A stretch of DNA of 64,000 nt from Olavius algarvensis associated proteobacterium Delta 3 (GCA_903231505.1 CAFBRK010000169.1:1-64000); one strand, 5' to 3'. Positions 51,682 through 61,994 are shown, numbered from the stretch's first letter. The notes: generated by a model from the letters alone, not told the origin. Translations and numbers: made by a program.

Positions 51682-53232
51682 ATGAAATTTATTCGACGCA
51701 CATTGTCGGAACGGCATTATACGGTTATCCTGGTTGCCGTCGCCGTTCTGAGCCTCATACCGACCCTCGCCGGGACGCCGTTGTTTGACGAAGACGAGGG
51801 CTATTTTGCCGAAGTGAGCCGGGAGATGCTGGAAACCGGCAATTTTATCACCGCCCATCTGAACGGAACGCCGGAATACGACAAACCGATTCTTATCTAC
51901 TGGCTTCAAGCCGCCAGTTTCCGCGTTTTCGGCCTCAACGAATTTGCCGCGCGGCTGCCCTCGGCGGTGGCCACTTTTCTCTGGGTCATGGCCCTGTACG
52001 GGTTTGTCCGGCGTTATCTGAACCACCGGACGGCCTTTTTGTCCGGCCTGTTTCTGATCAGCGCCGTGCAGATCACCATCACCGGAAAGGCCGCGATTTC
52101 AGACGCCCTCCTGAATCTGTTTCTGGCGCTGACGATGTTCCGGTTCTATGATTATGTTCACCGCCGGAACGTCAGATGCCTGTACGCTGCATTCCTGTAT
52201 GCCGGACTGGGATTTCTGACAAAAGGGCCTGTGGCCGTGGTGGTACCGGCAGCGGTGGGTTTTCTGTTCTGCCTGTTTCAACGTCGCCTGTCCCTGTGGC
52301 TGCGGGCCGTCTTCAATCCGGTGGGTATTCTGATCTTTCTGGCGGTAGCCCTGCCCTGGTATGTCCTCGAGTACCTGGACCAGGGAGACGCATTCATACG
52401 GGACTTCTTTTTCAAGCACAACCTGGAGCGCTTCCAGTCTCCCATGGAAGGCCACGGAGGAAGCTTTCTGTATTTTATTCCGGTGGTGCTGATCGGCACC
52501 CTGCCCCATTCCGGGTTGTGGATCCCCATGGTCTCCCGGCTGAAATCCTGGTGGCGCCAACCCGTGCTGATGTTCGGCATGATCTGGTTCGGGTTTGTGT
52601 TCCTTCTGTTTTCCCTGGCCGGAACCAAACTCCCCCACTACATTATCTACGGGTACACACCACTCTTTATCCTGTACGCGCTGACCTTTCAGGAAATAGA
52701 GAAATTCCGGGCCTATTTTCTGCCGGTGGTCCTATTCCTGCTGGTTCTGACGGTGCTGCCCGCCCTGGTGCCTGTGGCGGCCCCGTTTGTGACCGATCCG
52801 TTTGCCGTTCTGGTAATGGCCTCCGCGCCGGAGTACTTTGGGCTGTCCTACTACTTGCTCTGCGGCGGCCTGCTGATCCTGCTGGTCGCCGTTTTCTACT
52901 TTCGCCGACCGGAGCGGACCAAATTTGCTCTGCTCGTGTCCATCGCGGTCTTGATTGTGATCAACCTGGCACTCATGCCGAGGGTCGGGGCGCTCATGCA
53001 GGGACCGGTCAAGGAAGCCGCATTGATTGCCCGGCAGCGCAATTACGATGTCGTCATGTGGGGCTATTACCTGCCCAGCTTTATATTCTACAGCGGCAAA
53101 TTCGTCGCCCAGCGAAATCCGGCGGCCGGGGACATCCTGATCACCAAAAGAACCCACCTGGAAGAGCTCAAAGCATACGAGGTTATTTTCGAAAAGAACG
53201 GGATTGTACTGGCGAAGGTGATCGAGCCGTAG
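51682..53232 (+). CDS. ArnT/PMT-family glycosyltransferase (GT-83-like), integral membrane
   Basis: A 516-residue polytopic protein with about 11-13 membrane helices. The family active-site loop is DEDEGYFAEVSREMLETGNF, followed by YDKPILIYWL and FAARLPSAVATFLW, then LTKGPVAVVVPAAV. ArnT-like enzymes move sugars such as aminoarabinose from undecaprenyl phosphate to lipid A or other acceptors at the outer face of the inner membrane. The acceptor here is unknown. No good ribosome binding site precedes the ATG. Single gene. Confidence 0.9.
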   Translation: MKFIRRTLSERHYTVILVAVAVLSLIPTLAGTPLFDEDEGYFAEVSREMLETGNFITAHLNGTPEYDKPILIYWLQAASFRVFGLNEFAARLPSAVATFLWVMALYGFVRRYLNHRTAFLSGLFLISAVQITITGKAAISDALLNLFLALTMFRFYDYVHRRNVRCLYAAFLYAGLGFLTKGPVAVVVPAAVGFLFCLFQRRLSLWLRAVFNPVGILIFLAVALPWYVLEYLDQGDAFIRDFFFKHNLERFQSPMEGHGGSFLYFIPVVLIGTLPHSGLWIPMVSRLKSWWRQPVLMFGMIWFGFVFLLFSLAGTKLPHYIIYGYTPLFILYALTFQEIEKFRAYFLPVVLFLLVLTVLPALVPVAAPFVTDPFAVLVMASAPEYFGLSYYLLCGGLLILLVAVFYFRRPERTKFALLVSIAVLIVINLALMPRVGALMQGPVKEAALIARQRNYDVVMWGYYLPSFIFYSGKFVAQRNPAAGDILITKRTHLEELKAYEVIFEKNGIVLAKVIEP

Positions 53233-53269
53233 GCCGGTGGGCCCGTTGGCCTGTTGGCCTAATGCGCGC

Positions 53270-53623
53270 TTAGCCGGATGGAGATGAATTGACTAATTTT
53301 TTCCGAATTATTGCAATAACACCTTCAATATTGCGTATCACGTCGGTATTCCAAAATCGGAGGACGCCATACCCTTCGGATTGAAGCCACTGATCTCTCT
53401 TCAGATCGTTCTCCTTGTTGGCGGCGTGCTGGCCACCATCCACTTCGATAACCAGGTTCCCATCGAAACTAACGAAATCCACGATATACGGGCCTATTGG
53501 TTGTTGCCTTCGGAACTTGAAGCCACCAAGTTGTTTATTTCTCAGGTGGCGCCATAGCCGCTGTTCTGCTTCGGTTTGATGCTTTCTGAGCTTTTTCGCG
53601 ATACGGACTTTGGACTTTCTCAT
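53270..53623 (-). CDS. DUF559 family endonuclease-like protein
   Basis: A 117-residue protein of the DUF559/very-short-patch-repair-like fold: AKKLRKHQTEAEQRLWRHLRN, then PIGPYIVDFVSFDGNLVIEVDGGQH with the nuclease D...E.D pattern, and GYGVLRFWNTDVIRNIEGVI. These single-domain PD-(D/E)XK-like proteins are widespread, often repeat-associated, with no settled role. The start at 53623 has GGAGGGGGTAAG, which is part of the G-rich intergenic repeat. The long upstream frame is repeat sequence. It lies antisense to the end of the ArnT-like gene's transcription unit. Confidence 0.9.
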   Translation of the reverse strand: MRKSKVRIAKKLRKHQTEAEQRLWRHLRNKQLGGFKFRRQQPIGPYIVDFVSFDGNLVIEVDGGQHAANKENDLKRDQWLQSEGYGVLRFWNTDVIRNIEGVIAIIRKKLVNSSPSG

Positions 53624-53662
53624 CTTACCCCCTCCCCAACCCCTCCCACCAGGGGAGGGGCG

Positions 53663-53911
53663 TTTAAAGCGAATGCCAAAAATATGTTCCGATCTGTGGA
53701 TTGTTGACGCGGTTGAACGTTGCGGAGTCATCGGTATCGGTATCGGGTTCGGAATCGGTATCGACTTCGAAGTTGGCCATGCTGTCTCGATTCCGATACC
53801 GATAGCGATCCCGACAACAAACATGTCCATATCCGGACTCCCCTGAAACGGTATCCGGTTAACGGGAACTCACTACATTCAAGCGGACATGTATATGGCA
53901 ACTGCTATATA
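53663..53911. mobile_element. MITE-like element, type B, copy 2
   Basis: The left end tttaaagcgaatgccaaaaatatgttccgat and right end gcggacatgtatatggcaactgctata form an imperfect terminal inverted repeat and match the type A ends. The core repeats that of 49196-49406, with more cggtatcgg units (53730-53762). G-rich palindromes flank it at 53631-53660 and 53978-54018. Confidence 0.7.
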
Positions 53912-54042
53912 AACGAATAAATATTCAATCTGTGGTCATGAATAGCTGTTTTCTGGGGATTCATCCGAGATGGAACATGTTTCCCCTCCCTTGAGGGGAG
54001 GGGATCAAGGGGAGGGTGAAAGATGGATCGGTTCTCTGAACG

Positions 54043-55830
54043 CTATACTATTCGCTTAAACAATTTCTCCAACTCCGCCGTTTTCCATTCAACAAACGTC
54101 GGCCGTCCGTGGGGGCAGTGGGCGGGGTTTTCGCACTGGTCCAGTTGGCGGAGGAGGTGTCTGATTTCCGTGTCCGAAAGGGGCTGGTTGGCCCGGATAA
54201 CCGAATGGCAGGCGGTCAGCATCAGAGATTCCTGAACAGCCGTGTCGAGGTCGCCGGCAACACCGATCTCGACGGCCTTTTCCGCAATCTCGACAACAAG
54301 GGGGGCGGCCTCCCGGCCCGCCAGTATGTCCGGGACCGATTTAATCACAAAGGTCGTCCCGCCGAACGGTTCGACGTCTAAACCGATGGTGGCCAGATCC
54401 GGAGACAACGCCTTGAGGACGTCGGCCTCCTTGAAGCCAAGTTCCAGGGTTTCCGGCACCAGCAGCCTCTGGGATGACGGATGATCCTCGGCGCGGCCCC
54501 GTTCAAGCTGTTCGAAATAAATCCGTTCATGGGCGGCATGTTGATCGATAAGCACCAGCCGACTGCCGCTTTCACACACGATATAGGTGTTGTGAAACTG
54601 GCCGATGACCCGGAGGTCACTGAATCGGCCCCTATGCCACAGGTCTGCCTGGACCGGTCCGGATGCGGCCCCCGGGTCCGTGGGGACATCGGCAGGCGTC
54701 ACCGTGGATATGGGTTCATGGGCGGCTGGGGGTCGATCTGTTTCCGACGGCACGGACCTCGGCCCCGACGGCAAAGGCGCATACGCTTCCCGTGGTTCCG
54801 CGATCCTCTGGTTCGCGGCGCGGGAACCCCACCCAGGGACATCGATCCGCTGCAGCACGCTTGCGGCGGCCCGGGAAACCAGACCATGCACCCGGGGCGG
54901 TTCGGCGAATCGGATCTCCAGTTTCGCCGGGTGAACGTTGACATCGACCTTGTCGGCCGGCACGTCCAAAAACAGGACCGCCACAGGAAACTGCCCTTTC
55001 ACCAGCCGTCCCGAATAGCCTTTCATAAGTGCGTTCCGCAGTGTCCGGTCGCGGACAAAACGTCTGTTGACATACGTCACCATCCCCCTGGCGGTGGTTC
55101 GAAACAGATTGGGAGACGCCAGCCAGCCGGAGAGGGAGATGTCGTCAAGGGTGGATTCTACCGGCAGCAGGGCCGTTTTCATCTCCCGGCCCAGAACGTC
55201 CGCAATCCTTTCGATGGGATCGATCGCCTTCGGCCAGTTTTTGATGCGTCTCCCGTTGTGGTGCAGTCGAAACTGGACACCGGGATAGGCCAGGGCCATT
55301 CTGGAAACCACGTCGGCGCAATGCCCCATTTCCGTATTCACGGTCTTTAAAAACTTGCGCCGGGCGGGGGTATTGAAGAAGAGCTGGCGAACCGAGATCA
55401 TGGTCCCGGGTGGGGAACCGACGTCCTTGACATGCCGGATCTTTCCGCCTGCGATCTGGATTTCGGTGCCGATATCCTCTTTGCTTGTCCGCGAAATGAG
55501 CTGGAATCGCGACACCGATGCGATGCTCGGCAGGGCTTCGCCCCGGAATCCGAGGGATCGGATGGCGAACAGATCCTGGTCGCTCCGGATTTTGCTGGTG
55601 GCGTAGCGTTCGATCGACAGAAGGGCGTCATCCTTTGGCATGCCGCAGCCATTGTCCGACACCCGTATCAACGACCTGCCGCCGTGTTCCAGTTCGACGA
55701 GGATCCGGTCGCTGCCGGCATCCAGGGCATTTTCAATCAGCTCCTTGACCACCGAGGCCGGGCGCTCCACCACCTCGCCGGCAGCAATTTTGTTTGACAG
55801 GATTTCGGGTAAAATTCGGATGTTGGACAT
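54043..55830 (-). CDS. mutL: DNA mismatch repair protein MutL
   Basis: A 595-residue MutL. The N-terminal GHKL ATPase motifs are ENALDAGSDRI, SDNGCGMPKDD and FRGEALPSIASV. The C-terminal dimer domain carries the endonuclease motif LIDQHAAHERIYFEQL and the second metal motif ACHSVIRANQPL with CPHGRP, so it is a nicking-type MutL as in bacteria without MutH. It lies downstream of the 57-residue gene, GatA and GatC on the same strand. The leader holds ggtttcaggtttcag heptads. Confidence 0.96.
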   Translation of the reverse strand: MSNIRILPEILSNKIAAGEVVERPASVVKELIENALDAGSDRILVELEHGGRSLIRVSDNGCGMPKDDALLSIERYATSKIRSDQDLFAIRSLGFRGEALPSIASVSRFQLISRTSKEDIGTEIQIAGGKIRHVKDVGSPPGTMISVRQLFFNTPARRKFLKTVNTEMGHCADVVSRMALAYPGVQFRLHHNGRRIKNWPKAIDPIERIADVLGREMKTALLPVESTLDDISLSGWLASPNLFRTTARGMVTYVNRRFVRDRTLRNALMKGYSGRLVKGQFPVAVLFLDVPADKVDVNVHPAKLEIRFAEPPRVHGLVSRAAASVLQRIDVPGWGSRAANQRIAEPREAYAPLPSGPRSVPSETDRPPAAHEPISTVTPADVPTDPGAASGPVQADLWHRGRFSDLRVIGQFHNTYIVCESGSRLVLIDQHAAHERIYFEQLERGRAEDHPSSQRLLVPETLELGFKEADVLKALSPDLATIGLDVEPFGGTTFVIKSVPDILAGREAAPLVVEIAEKAVEIGVAGDLDTAVQESLMLTACHSVIRANQPLSDTEIRHLLRQLDQCENPAHCPHGRPTFVEWKTAELEKLFKRIV

Positions 55831-56004
55831 GGATATAAGATGCCGGGTGTCAGGTTTCAGGTTTCAGATATTGGGTGTTCAGTATCTGGAATTCGATACT
55901 GGATGCTGGATGCCAGGCGTCGCTCTTTCGGAGCTTCCGACCTCGCTCTGCGAGCGCCAACGGAACAGGTCGGCCTGGCTAACTGGATAATTGAACCAAC
56001 AAAA

Positions 56005-56029
56005 CCATAAAATCGCAACGCGATTTTAT
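56005..56029. repeat. Intercistronic hairpin, copy 4 (57-residue gene/mutL)
   Basis: Only the AAAATCG-caa-CGCGATTTT hairpin is present, without the GCGGC hairpin. The stop of the 57-residue gene is the TAA at the base of this hairpin. Confidence 0.7.
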
Positions 56030-56199
56030 TTCCGCGTAAAAAAATTAAACAGATATTCCGAATCTTTGGGAGACAGATCGAACTTTACACTGGCTTTTTC
56101 AATAAGTTCCTGAAGCGGCTGTTTGGGACCGAATTGCCGCTCGTCGGATATCCACTTGACGGCTTTTCGCAGTTCCTCCCCTTCCGGTTGAATACTCAT
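56026..56199 (-). CDS. Small conserved protein, 57 residues
   Basis: Start at ATG 56199, MSIQPEGEELRKAVKWISDE. The C-terminal LQELIEKASVKFDLSPKDSEYLFNFFTRK is helical and well conserved in style. Function unknown; small proteins of this kind follow gatA in related genomes, as far as I recall. The longer frame to 56301 overlaps gatA and is unlikely. Its TAA stop lies within the AAAATCG hairpin of a module copy (56005-56029). Confidence 0.7.
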   Translation of the reverse strand: MSIQPEGEELRKAVKWISDERQFGPKQPLQELIEKASVKFDLSPKDSEYLFNFFTRK

Positions 56200-56273
56200 C
56201 AGTGACACCCTTCTTTTATGATGATGGTGTGATCGCCAGTTATCCAAATGGGGTGCGCTTCCGGTCCCCCGAA

Positions 56274-57734
56274 TTATACGTCGGGCGTCCGCGTGTGCCA
56301 CGACGTTGCCTGTTCGAACTGGTAGGCAATGTTCAGCAGTTGGCCTTCATCGAAGTGTTTCCCCAGAATCTGCAAACCGATCGGCAGGCCTTCTGATGAA
56401 AACCCGCATGGTACGGAGGCCCCCGGGATACCGGCCAGGTTGGCCGATAGTGTAAAGATGTCGGACAGATACATGGTTAAGGGGTCGTCGGTTTTTTCTC
56501 CGATTCTGAATGCCGGAGTGGGCGCCACAGGCGCCAGCAGCGCATCACAGGATTCAAAGGCCCGTTTAAAATCCTCCATGATCAATGTCCTGACCTGGGA
56601 GGCCTTCCCGTAATAGGCATCGTAATATCCGGCAGACAGCGCATAGGTTCCGATAATAATCCGCCGCTGAACCTCCTGGCCGAATCCGGAGGACCGGGTG
56701 CGATGGTACATGTCCAACAGATTCCCGGCATTTTCGACCCGGTAGCCGTATTTGACGCCGTCATATCGCGCAAGATTGGAGCTGGCTTCACACGGAGCGA
56801 TAATGTAGTAGACCGCAACGACATAGTCGGAGTGGGGCAAAGACACCTCGACCGGATCCGCGCCAAGGTCGACGATGGTCTCGATTGCCGTTTCCACCGC
56901 GGTTTTAACCTCGGGATCGGTGCCGTCTATACTGTTGTATTCCTTGGGGATGCCGACCCGGATGCCCTTGAGGTCGTTTTTAAGCGTATTCCTGTAATCC
57001 GGGACCTCCCGGGGTACCGAGGTGGAGTCCCGCCGATCATAGCCCGCAATGGCATTCAACAGGATCGCGTTATCGGCGACGGTTTTGGTGATGGGACCGA
57101 TCTGATCCAGTGAGGATGCAAATGCCACCAGGCCGAATCGGGAGACCCGCCCGTAGGTGGGTTTCATCCCGACCACCCCGCAGTGGGACGCCGGCTGCCG
57201 GATAGAGCCGCCGGTGTCCGAACCCAGAGCGCCAAGACACATGTCCGCGGCCACCGCGGCGGCGCTGCCGCCACTGGATCCGCCGGGGATGCGGTTTCTG
57301 TTCCATGGATTCCGGGTTGTCATAAATGCAGAATGTTCGGTGGACGAGCCCATGGCAAATTCGTCCATGTTCAGCTTGCCGACCAATATTGCTCCGGCGC
57401 CTTCGAGCCTTTCGATGACGGCGGCATTGTAAGGCGGTGAAAAGTTCTCCAGGATTTTAGATCCGCATGTTGTCCGAAATCCTGTGGTGCAGATGACATC
57501 TTTTACCGCCAGCGGAATACCGGCCAGAGGTCCGGCGGTGGCGTCCGCATAGGCTCTGTCCGCTTGCTCGGCTTGCTTCAGGGCCTTTTCCGCGGATACG
57601 GAGATAAAGGCGCTGATGGTGCCATCCACGGATGAGATGCGATCCAGGACCGATCGCGTGAGATCGACCGCCGAGAGCTCTTTTTTCCGGAGCAGGGCCA
57701 GGGCCTCCTCGATGGTGAGCGTGTTGTATGCCAT
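56274..57734 (-). CDS. gatA: Asp/Glu-tRNA amidotransferase subunit A
   Basis: A 486-residue amidase-signature subunit that releases ammonia from glutamine for the transamidosome. The Ser-cisSer-Lys triad is visible in [23 protein letters not shown] and [13 protein letters not shown]. The start at 57734 follows AGGA at seven bases; the longer frame begins inside the gatC gap. It lies 31 bp after gatC. Confidence 0.97.
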   Translation of the reverse strand: MAYNTLTIEEALALLRKKELSAVDLTRSVLDRISSVDGTISAFISVSAEKALKQAEQADRAYADATAGPLAGIPLAVKDVICTTGFRTTCGSKILENFSPPYNAAVIERLEGAGAILVGKLNMDEFAMGSSTEHSAFMTTRNPWNRNRIPGGSSGGSAAAVAADMCLGALGSDTGGSIRQPASHCGVVGMKPTYGRVSRFGLVAFASSLDQIGPITKTVADNAILLNAIAGYDRRDSTSVPREVPDYRNTLKNDLKGIRVGIPKEYNSIDGTDPEVKTAVETAIETIVDLGADPVEVSLPHSDYVVAVYYIIAPCEASSNLARYDGVKYGYRVENAGNLLDMYHRTRSSGFGQEVQRRIIIGTYALSAGYYDAYYGKASQVRTLIMEDFKRAFESCDALLAPVAPTPAFRIGEKTDDPLTMYLSDIFTLSANLAGIPGASVPCGFSSEGLPIGLQILGKHFDEGQLLNIAYQFEQATSWHTRTPDV

Positions 57735-57765
57735 ATCGTTTTCCTGTTTTAGATTCCGGGTCTGT

Positions 57766-58053
57766 TCAGCCGACGACTTTCGGGACCATAAAATCGCCAT
57801 CTTCTTTTTCGGGGGCATTTTGCAACGCCTTGTCCCGATCTAAGTGCTCAACGGGTTTATCCTCCCGAAAGGCGTTGGAGAGGGATATGGCGTGGGATGT
57901 CGGCGGCACCCCGTCGGTGTTCACCTCGTTGAGTTTGTCAACGTATGCCAGGATATCGCCGATTTGCTCGGAGAAGGTGTCGATGGCCTTTTCGCTCAGT
58001 TCGAGGCGGGCCAGCGTGGCGACGTAGGCGACTTCGTCTTTGGTAATGTTCAT
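57766..58053 (-). CDS. gatC: Asp/Glu-tRNA amidotransferase subunit C
   Basis: A 95-residue GatC with the typical [19 protein letters not shown] start and the C-terminal [11 protein letters not shown] that wraps GatA. It stabilises the GatCAB complex. AAGGAATTG precedes the start; upstream is a heptad-repeat region (58075-58165) with ggtgtcgggtttcagg units. Confidence 0.96.
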   Translation of the reverse strand: MNITKDEVAYVATLARLELSEKAIDTFSEQIGDILAYVDKLNEVNTDGVPPTSHAISLSNAFREDKPVEHLDRDKALQNAPEKEDGDFMVPKVVG

Positions 58054-58187
58054 TACAATTCCTTGGTTTTTTGGTGTCCAGTTTAAGGTTTTTGGTTTCG
58101 GGTGTCAGGTTTCAGCCAGCTATCAGGTTTCGGGTGTCGGGTGTCGGGTTTCAGGTTTAAGGTTATTGTTATTTGGGATTTATCCCC

Positions 58188-58853
58188 TTAATCGATTCGG
58201 ACCAGGATGGGGCGATGCTTTTCCTTCCGGAGTTTTTGCAGGGTTGCCTGGGCCTCTGCCGCATCGACAAAGGAACCGATACGGATCCGGTACCAGGTCC
58301 CTTTATCCTTTAGAGTCACCTTTTCCTGATAGGCCGTGTAGCCGTTAACCCGGAGCTGGTCCACCAGTTTGGCGGCAATTCGCGCCTCTTTTACCGCCGC
58401 CACCTGTATGGTCAACCGCCGAGGGAGGGATTCATCGGCGGGCGCCTTCTGTGTTTTGTTTTTGACGGCAGTCGGTTGGGTCGGCGCGGGCTTGGGGGTC
58501 GCCGGCGATGATGCGATATCCGTTTTTTCCGATGACCTGTCCCGGGTCGGCTGTGGTTTTGGCGTCGGCGTCTGTTTTTGTTTCGGCGTCGGCGCTTCGT
58601 CTGTCTCCGGGGCCTTCAAGGCGTCATAAAATTTGAGCTCTTTTGAGGTTTCGGATGTCGGCGAATTTATTTTGAACTTTGCCCGCTCTTGTTTTGACAC
58701 CAACTCTTTCAGAGACGCCAGCTCCTTTTCGAGGGTTTTTAGGTCAAAACGCAGCGGTGAGGTGCCGCGGCCCACCAGGACGCCAAGAAAAAACATCCAG
58801 GCAGCCACCACAAACAACACCAGTAATCGACGGGCGCGACGCTTTTTCGCCAT
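58188..58853 (-). CDS. SPOR domain protein, membrane-anchored
   Basis: A 221-residue protein: short basic N-terminus (KKRRARR), one membrane helix (LLVLFVVAAWMFFLGVLVG), an Lys/Glu coiled region, a Pro/Thr-rich linker (about 85-135), and a C-terminal SPOR domain (LTIQVAAVKEARIAAKLVDQL...WYRIRIGSFVDAAEA) that binds denuded peptidoglycan at the septum. The start at 58853 comes 25 bp after the argS stop, directly after a hairpin copy that also takes the ribosome-binding position. The argS-SPOR pairing is common in Desulfobacterota. Confidence 0.93.
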   Translation of the reverse strand: MAKKRRARRLLVLFVVAAWMFFLGVLVGRGTSPLRFDLKTLEKELASLKELVSKQERAKFKINSPTSETSKELKFYDALKAPETDEAPTPKQKQTPTPKPQPTRDRSSEKTDIASSPATPKPAPTQPTAVKNKTQKAPADESLPRRLTIQVAAVKEARIAAKLVDQLRVNGYTAYQEKVTLKDKGTWYRIRIGSFVDAAEAQATLQKLRKEKHRPILVRID

Positions 58854-58854
58854 A

Positions 58855-58876
58855 TAAAATCGTCCCACGATTTTAT
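58855..58876. repeat. Intercistronic hairpin, copy 6 (argS/SPOR)
   Basis: AAAATCG-tccca-CGATTTT fills nearly the whole 25-bp gap between the argS stop and the SPOR start. On the minus strand the hairpin ends at the ATG (ATTTTATATG). Confidence 0.7.
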
Positions 58877-58878
58877 CG

Positions 58879-60543
58879 TTACATGCGATCCGGAGCTGAG
58901 ACCCCCAGCAGGCGGAGACCGTTTCGAATAACCGTTTGAACCCCCAGAACAAGGGTCAAGCGTGCCTGGGTGAGGCCCTGATCGTCCGTCAGCACGCGGC
59001 GCTTATTGTAGTAAGCATGAAAACCGGATGCAAGATCCATGAGATAATAGGACACCCGGTGGGGTTCCATCATCCTTGCGGCCGCTTGAAGCGTGTCCGG
59101 GAACCTGGCCAGGGTTTTTATCAGCTGGATATCCTCCGGCGTGGTCAACAGGTCCAGGTGCCGGTTGTTCCCTCCGGGTCGTGAAACACCCCGTTCAGTA
59201 GCTTTCCGCAGGATACTTGAAATCCGGGCATGGACGTACTGGACATAATATACCGGGTTCTCGTTCGTTTGCTGTTTGGCCAGTTCCAGGTCGAAATCGA
59301 GCGGGCTTTCATAATGTCGAGTCAGGAATATGAACCTGGCCGCATCCCGGCCGACCTCGTCAACCACGTCCCGCAGGGTGACAAATTCACCGGCGCGGGT
59401 CGACATGGCCACCGGCGCTCCTCCCCGCAGCAGGTTGACGAGCTGCACGAGGATGACCTGGAAGTTGCTCCGGTGGATTCCGGAAGCCTCCACGGCAGCG
59501 GTCATGCGGGGGATATAGCCGTGGTGGTCCGCCCCCCAGACATCGATGACCCGCTCAAATCCCCGTTCGAATTTATCCTTGTGGTAGGCGATGTCCGACG
59601 CAAAATAGGTCGTCTGCCCATTGCTGCGCACCACGACCCGATCCTTCTCGTCTCCGAACGCCGATGTTCGAAACCACAGCGCGCCTTCGTTTTCATAAAT
59701 GACATCGCGACCCTTGAATTCGGCCACGGCGGAATCCACCAGACCCTTGTCAAAGAGGCTCTGTTCGCTGAACCATCGATCAAAATGGACACCGAAGGCA
59801 TCCAGATCCGAACGGATGCCGGCCAGAATTTTTTTGGCCGCAAACCGGGCACATCTTGAGATGGCGGCCTCTTCCGGTATCCGTGTCAAATCCAGCTCCG
59901 TTCCCTGTTGGATATCTTCAGCCAACTCTCGAATATAGTCGCCCTGGTAGCAATCTGCCGGGAAGTCCACCGGATCACCGGAAATGGCTTTCAGACGCAG
60001 ATACACGCTCAACCCCAGGGTCCGGATCTGGCGGCCCGAATCGTTGATGTAATATTCTTTTTGAACATCATACCCGCAGGCAGACAGGATATTGCCGAAA
60101 GAATCTCCCACAGCCGCGCCACGGCCGTGCCCCACGTGAAGCGGCCCGGTGGGATTGGCGCTGACAAATTCCACCTGCACTTTCTCACCGTTTCCGATGT
60201 TGGCGTGCCCAAACCTCTCATCCGTTTGATGTATTTCCTTCAGAACCGGAAGCCATGCGGAGGGGCGCACAAAAAAGTTGATAAAGCCCGGGCCGGCGAT
60301 TTCTGTTTTCAACAGAATGCCTTCCGGATCCTCTAGTTTTGCCGTTATGGATTCGGCAATCTTTCTCGGGGCCATTTTTTGGACAGCGGCCATGACCATG
60401 GCGAAATTCGAAGAAAAATCACCGTGGGCATCGGCTTTGGGTTCCTCGATATCGATGGGCGGAAAATCCGATGAATTCAGTTGCCCGTCGGCAAATGCAC
60501 CGGTGGCGGCCCGGAGTAACAACGCTGCGAGTTTTGTTTTCAT
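58879..60543 (-). CDS. argS: Arginyl-tRNA synthetase
   Basis: A 554-residue class I ArgRS. It has the N-terminal additional domain, [20 protein letters not shown] (HIGH motif), the [12 protein letters not shown] and [12 protein letters not shown] regions, and the DALR anticodon domain at the end ([21 protein letters not shown]). KMSKS is replaced by MSTRAG, as is usual for ArgRS. It is first of the run argS-SPOR-gatC-gatA-small-mutL. A long inverted repeat lies just upstream. Confidence 0.97.
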   Translation of the reverse strand: MKTKLAALLLRAATGAFADGQLNSSDFPPIDIEEPKADAHGDFSSNFAMVMAAVQKMAPRKIAESITAKLEDPEGILLKTEIAGPGFINFFVRPSAWLPVLKEIHQTDERFGHANIGNGEKVQVEFVSANPTGPLHVGHGRGAAVGDSFGNILSACGYDVQKEYYINDSGRQIRTLGLSVYLRLKAISGDPVDFPADCYQGDYIRELAEDIQQGTELDLTRIPEEAAISRCARFAAKKILAGIRSDLDAFGVHFDRWFSEQSLFDKGLVDSAVAEFKGRDVIYENEGALWFRTSAFGDEKDRVVVRSNGQTTYFASDIAYHKDKFERGFERVIDVWGADHHGYIPRMTAAVEASGIHRSNFQVILVQLVNLLRGGAPVAMSTRAGEFVTLRDVVDEVGRDAARFIFLTRHYESPLDFDLELAKQQTNENPVYYVQYVHARISSILRKATERGVSRPGGNNRHLDLLTTPEDIQLIKTLARFPDTLQAAARMMEPHRVSYYLMDLASGFHAYYNKRRVLTDDQGLTQARLTLVLGVQTVIRNGLRLLGVSAPDRM

Positions 60544-60577
60544 GCCACTGTCGCCCCTTGGGGATTGGGTAAGACAC

Positions 60578-60716
60578 TTAACCCGGATATTTCACGCCCC
60601 TGAGGTGTTCATTGGCAAGGCATTCAAGGGCGCAGCCGTCGTGGCCCTACTGCAAGCCCTTGATAACACAGCCAATGGGCACCTCAGAGAGCGCCCTCCG
60701 GGTGAAATATTTTCTA
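60578..60716. repeat. Long imperfect inverted repeat upstream of argS
   Basis: The left arm acccggatatttcacgc, ctgaggtg, cattggc (60581-60619) pairs with the right arm gccaatgggcacctcag, ccctccgggtgaaatatttt (60672-60716), with an internal match around aagggc/gccctt (60626-60660). About 139 bp, non-coding, and MITE-like in form, but a different family from types A and B. The rest of 60544-61060 holds AT-rich sequence with a possible TTGACA at 60909 and no gene. Confidence 0.6.
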
Positions 60717-61060
60717 CTCATCTGTAAAAAGCCCAGGTGACACGTTGTACTTTTGCCATTTAGCCCAAATATTGTTTCTACCAATCGATATCGTTATACA
60801 TTAAACTTTCGTAGAAAATGGTTCATGAAATATCAGGGTTAAAAGAGTCATGGATAATGGGTACTCGGACGGAAGTCAAGCGTCTCTGTCGGGGTGAATT
60901 TATTATGATTGACAATTTCGGTCGAGTTTCATAGAGGACACACATCTTATTCGGACCTGACGTTGTCGTGATTCGGAGATCTCAACTTACGATTGCCACG
61001 AAGGTGTTACCGCCATAATGGTGGACCCATTGTGGCATTTCTGTTTCAGAAGGGGGCATA

Positions 61061-61831
61061 ATGACAAAAATTGGATTCATTCTGGGTACTGTATTTTCAT
61101 TGACCCTGCTCGCGGGTTCGGCGGGTGCGCATTTCGGTATGGTCATTCCTTCCGACAACATGGTAATGCCATCCGATCCGCGGTCCGTGTCCGTGACCCT
61201 GTCCTTCTCCCATCCCTTCGAGCTGGTCGGCATGGAGATGGAGAAACCCGAGGCCTTTTTCGTCGTTGCCAACGGTCAGAACACCGATCTCCGTGGGAAT
61301 CTGGAACAGACGACGACCATGGGACACACGGCCTGGAAAACCGATTATCCACTGAAACGGCCCGGCATATATGTGTTCGTCATGGAACCCGAACCGTACT
61401 GGGAACCGGCAGAGGACAGCTTCATCGTTCACTACACCAAGGCCGTGGTGACCGCCTTCGGCGACGACGACGGCTGGGACCGGGAAATCGGTCTAAAAAC
61501 AGAGATCGTTCCCCTTTCCAAACCCTTCGGACTGTATGCCGGCAACGTTTTCCAGGGGATCGTCAAGCTCAACGGCAAGGCGGTTCCCCATGGGGAGGTC
61601 GAAGTCGAATATTACAACCAGAACAGAGAGGCCGCGGCGCCCACCGATTACATGATTACCCAGACCATCAAGGCGGACAAAAACGGGGTGTTTACCTATG
61701 CAGCGCCCAGGGCCGGCTGGTGGGGTTTTGCAGCCCTGAACACCGCGGATTACAAGCTCGATTACCAGGGGCAAAAAAAGGATGTGGAACTCGGCGCAGT
61801 CCTGTGGGTAAAGTTCGAAGAATGGAAATAA
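61061..61831 (+). CDS. nikK: DUF4198 domain periplasmic protein (NikK-like)
   Basis: A 256-residue exported protein. The signal peptide is [20 protein letters not shown], after which the mature N-terminus [11 protein letters not shown] places a His at or next to residue 1, as in NikK-type nickel-binding partners. The rest is a DUF4198 beta-sandwich ([18 protein letters not shown]). In the NikKMLQO family of nickel ECF transporters described from comparative genomics, this protein assists metal capture in the periplasm. AAGGGGG precedes the start. It leads the nikM-nikL-nikQ cluster. Confidence 0.85.
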   Translation: MTKIGFILGTVFSLTLLAGSAGAHFGMVIPSDNMVMPSDPRSVSVTLSFSHPFELVGMEMEKPEAFFVVANGQNTDLRGNLEQTTTMGHTAWKTDYPLKRPGIYVFVMEPEPYWEPAEDSFIVHYTKAVVTAFGDDDGWDREIGLKTEIVPLSKPFGLYAGNVFQGIVKLNGKAVPHGEVEVEYYNQNREAAAPTDYMITQTIKADKNGVFTYAAPRAGWWGFAALNTADYKLDYQGQKKDVELGAVLWVKFEEWK

Positions 61832-61955
61832 AGATGGGTTCCGATGTCACCGGTTGCACAATGGAATCCCGAAGGGAATATTCGAGGTTAACTTGCCCAG
61901 CGGTGTTTATGAATAATATTAGCTGAGAGACTAACGTGATCGGGCAGGTTATTTT

Positions 61956-61994
61956 CGGCGCAGCCGCGCTTCATAAAATCCGAAAGGATTTTAT
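61956..61994. repeat. Two-hairpin module, copy 5 (nikK/nikM)
   Basis: CGGC-gca-GCCG, GCTTCAT, AAAATCC-gaa-AGGATTTT, immediately before ATG of nikM. Here the hairpin's right arm (AAGGATTTT) also provides the Shine-Dalgarno-like AAAGGA of nikM, so folding could hide the ribosome binding site. Confidence 0.75.

Noticed and set aside
53270..53830. Extended DUF559 frame with an Ile-Pro repeat N-terminus
   Set aside because: The extra residues are a translation of the GGTATCG array of the type B element; the ribosome binding site fits the ATG at 53623.
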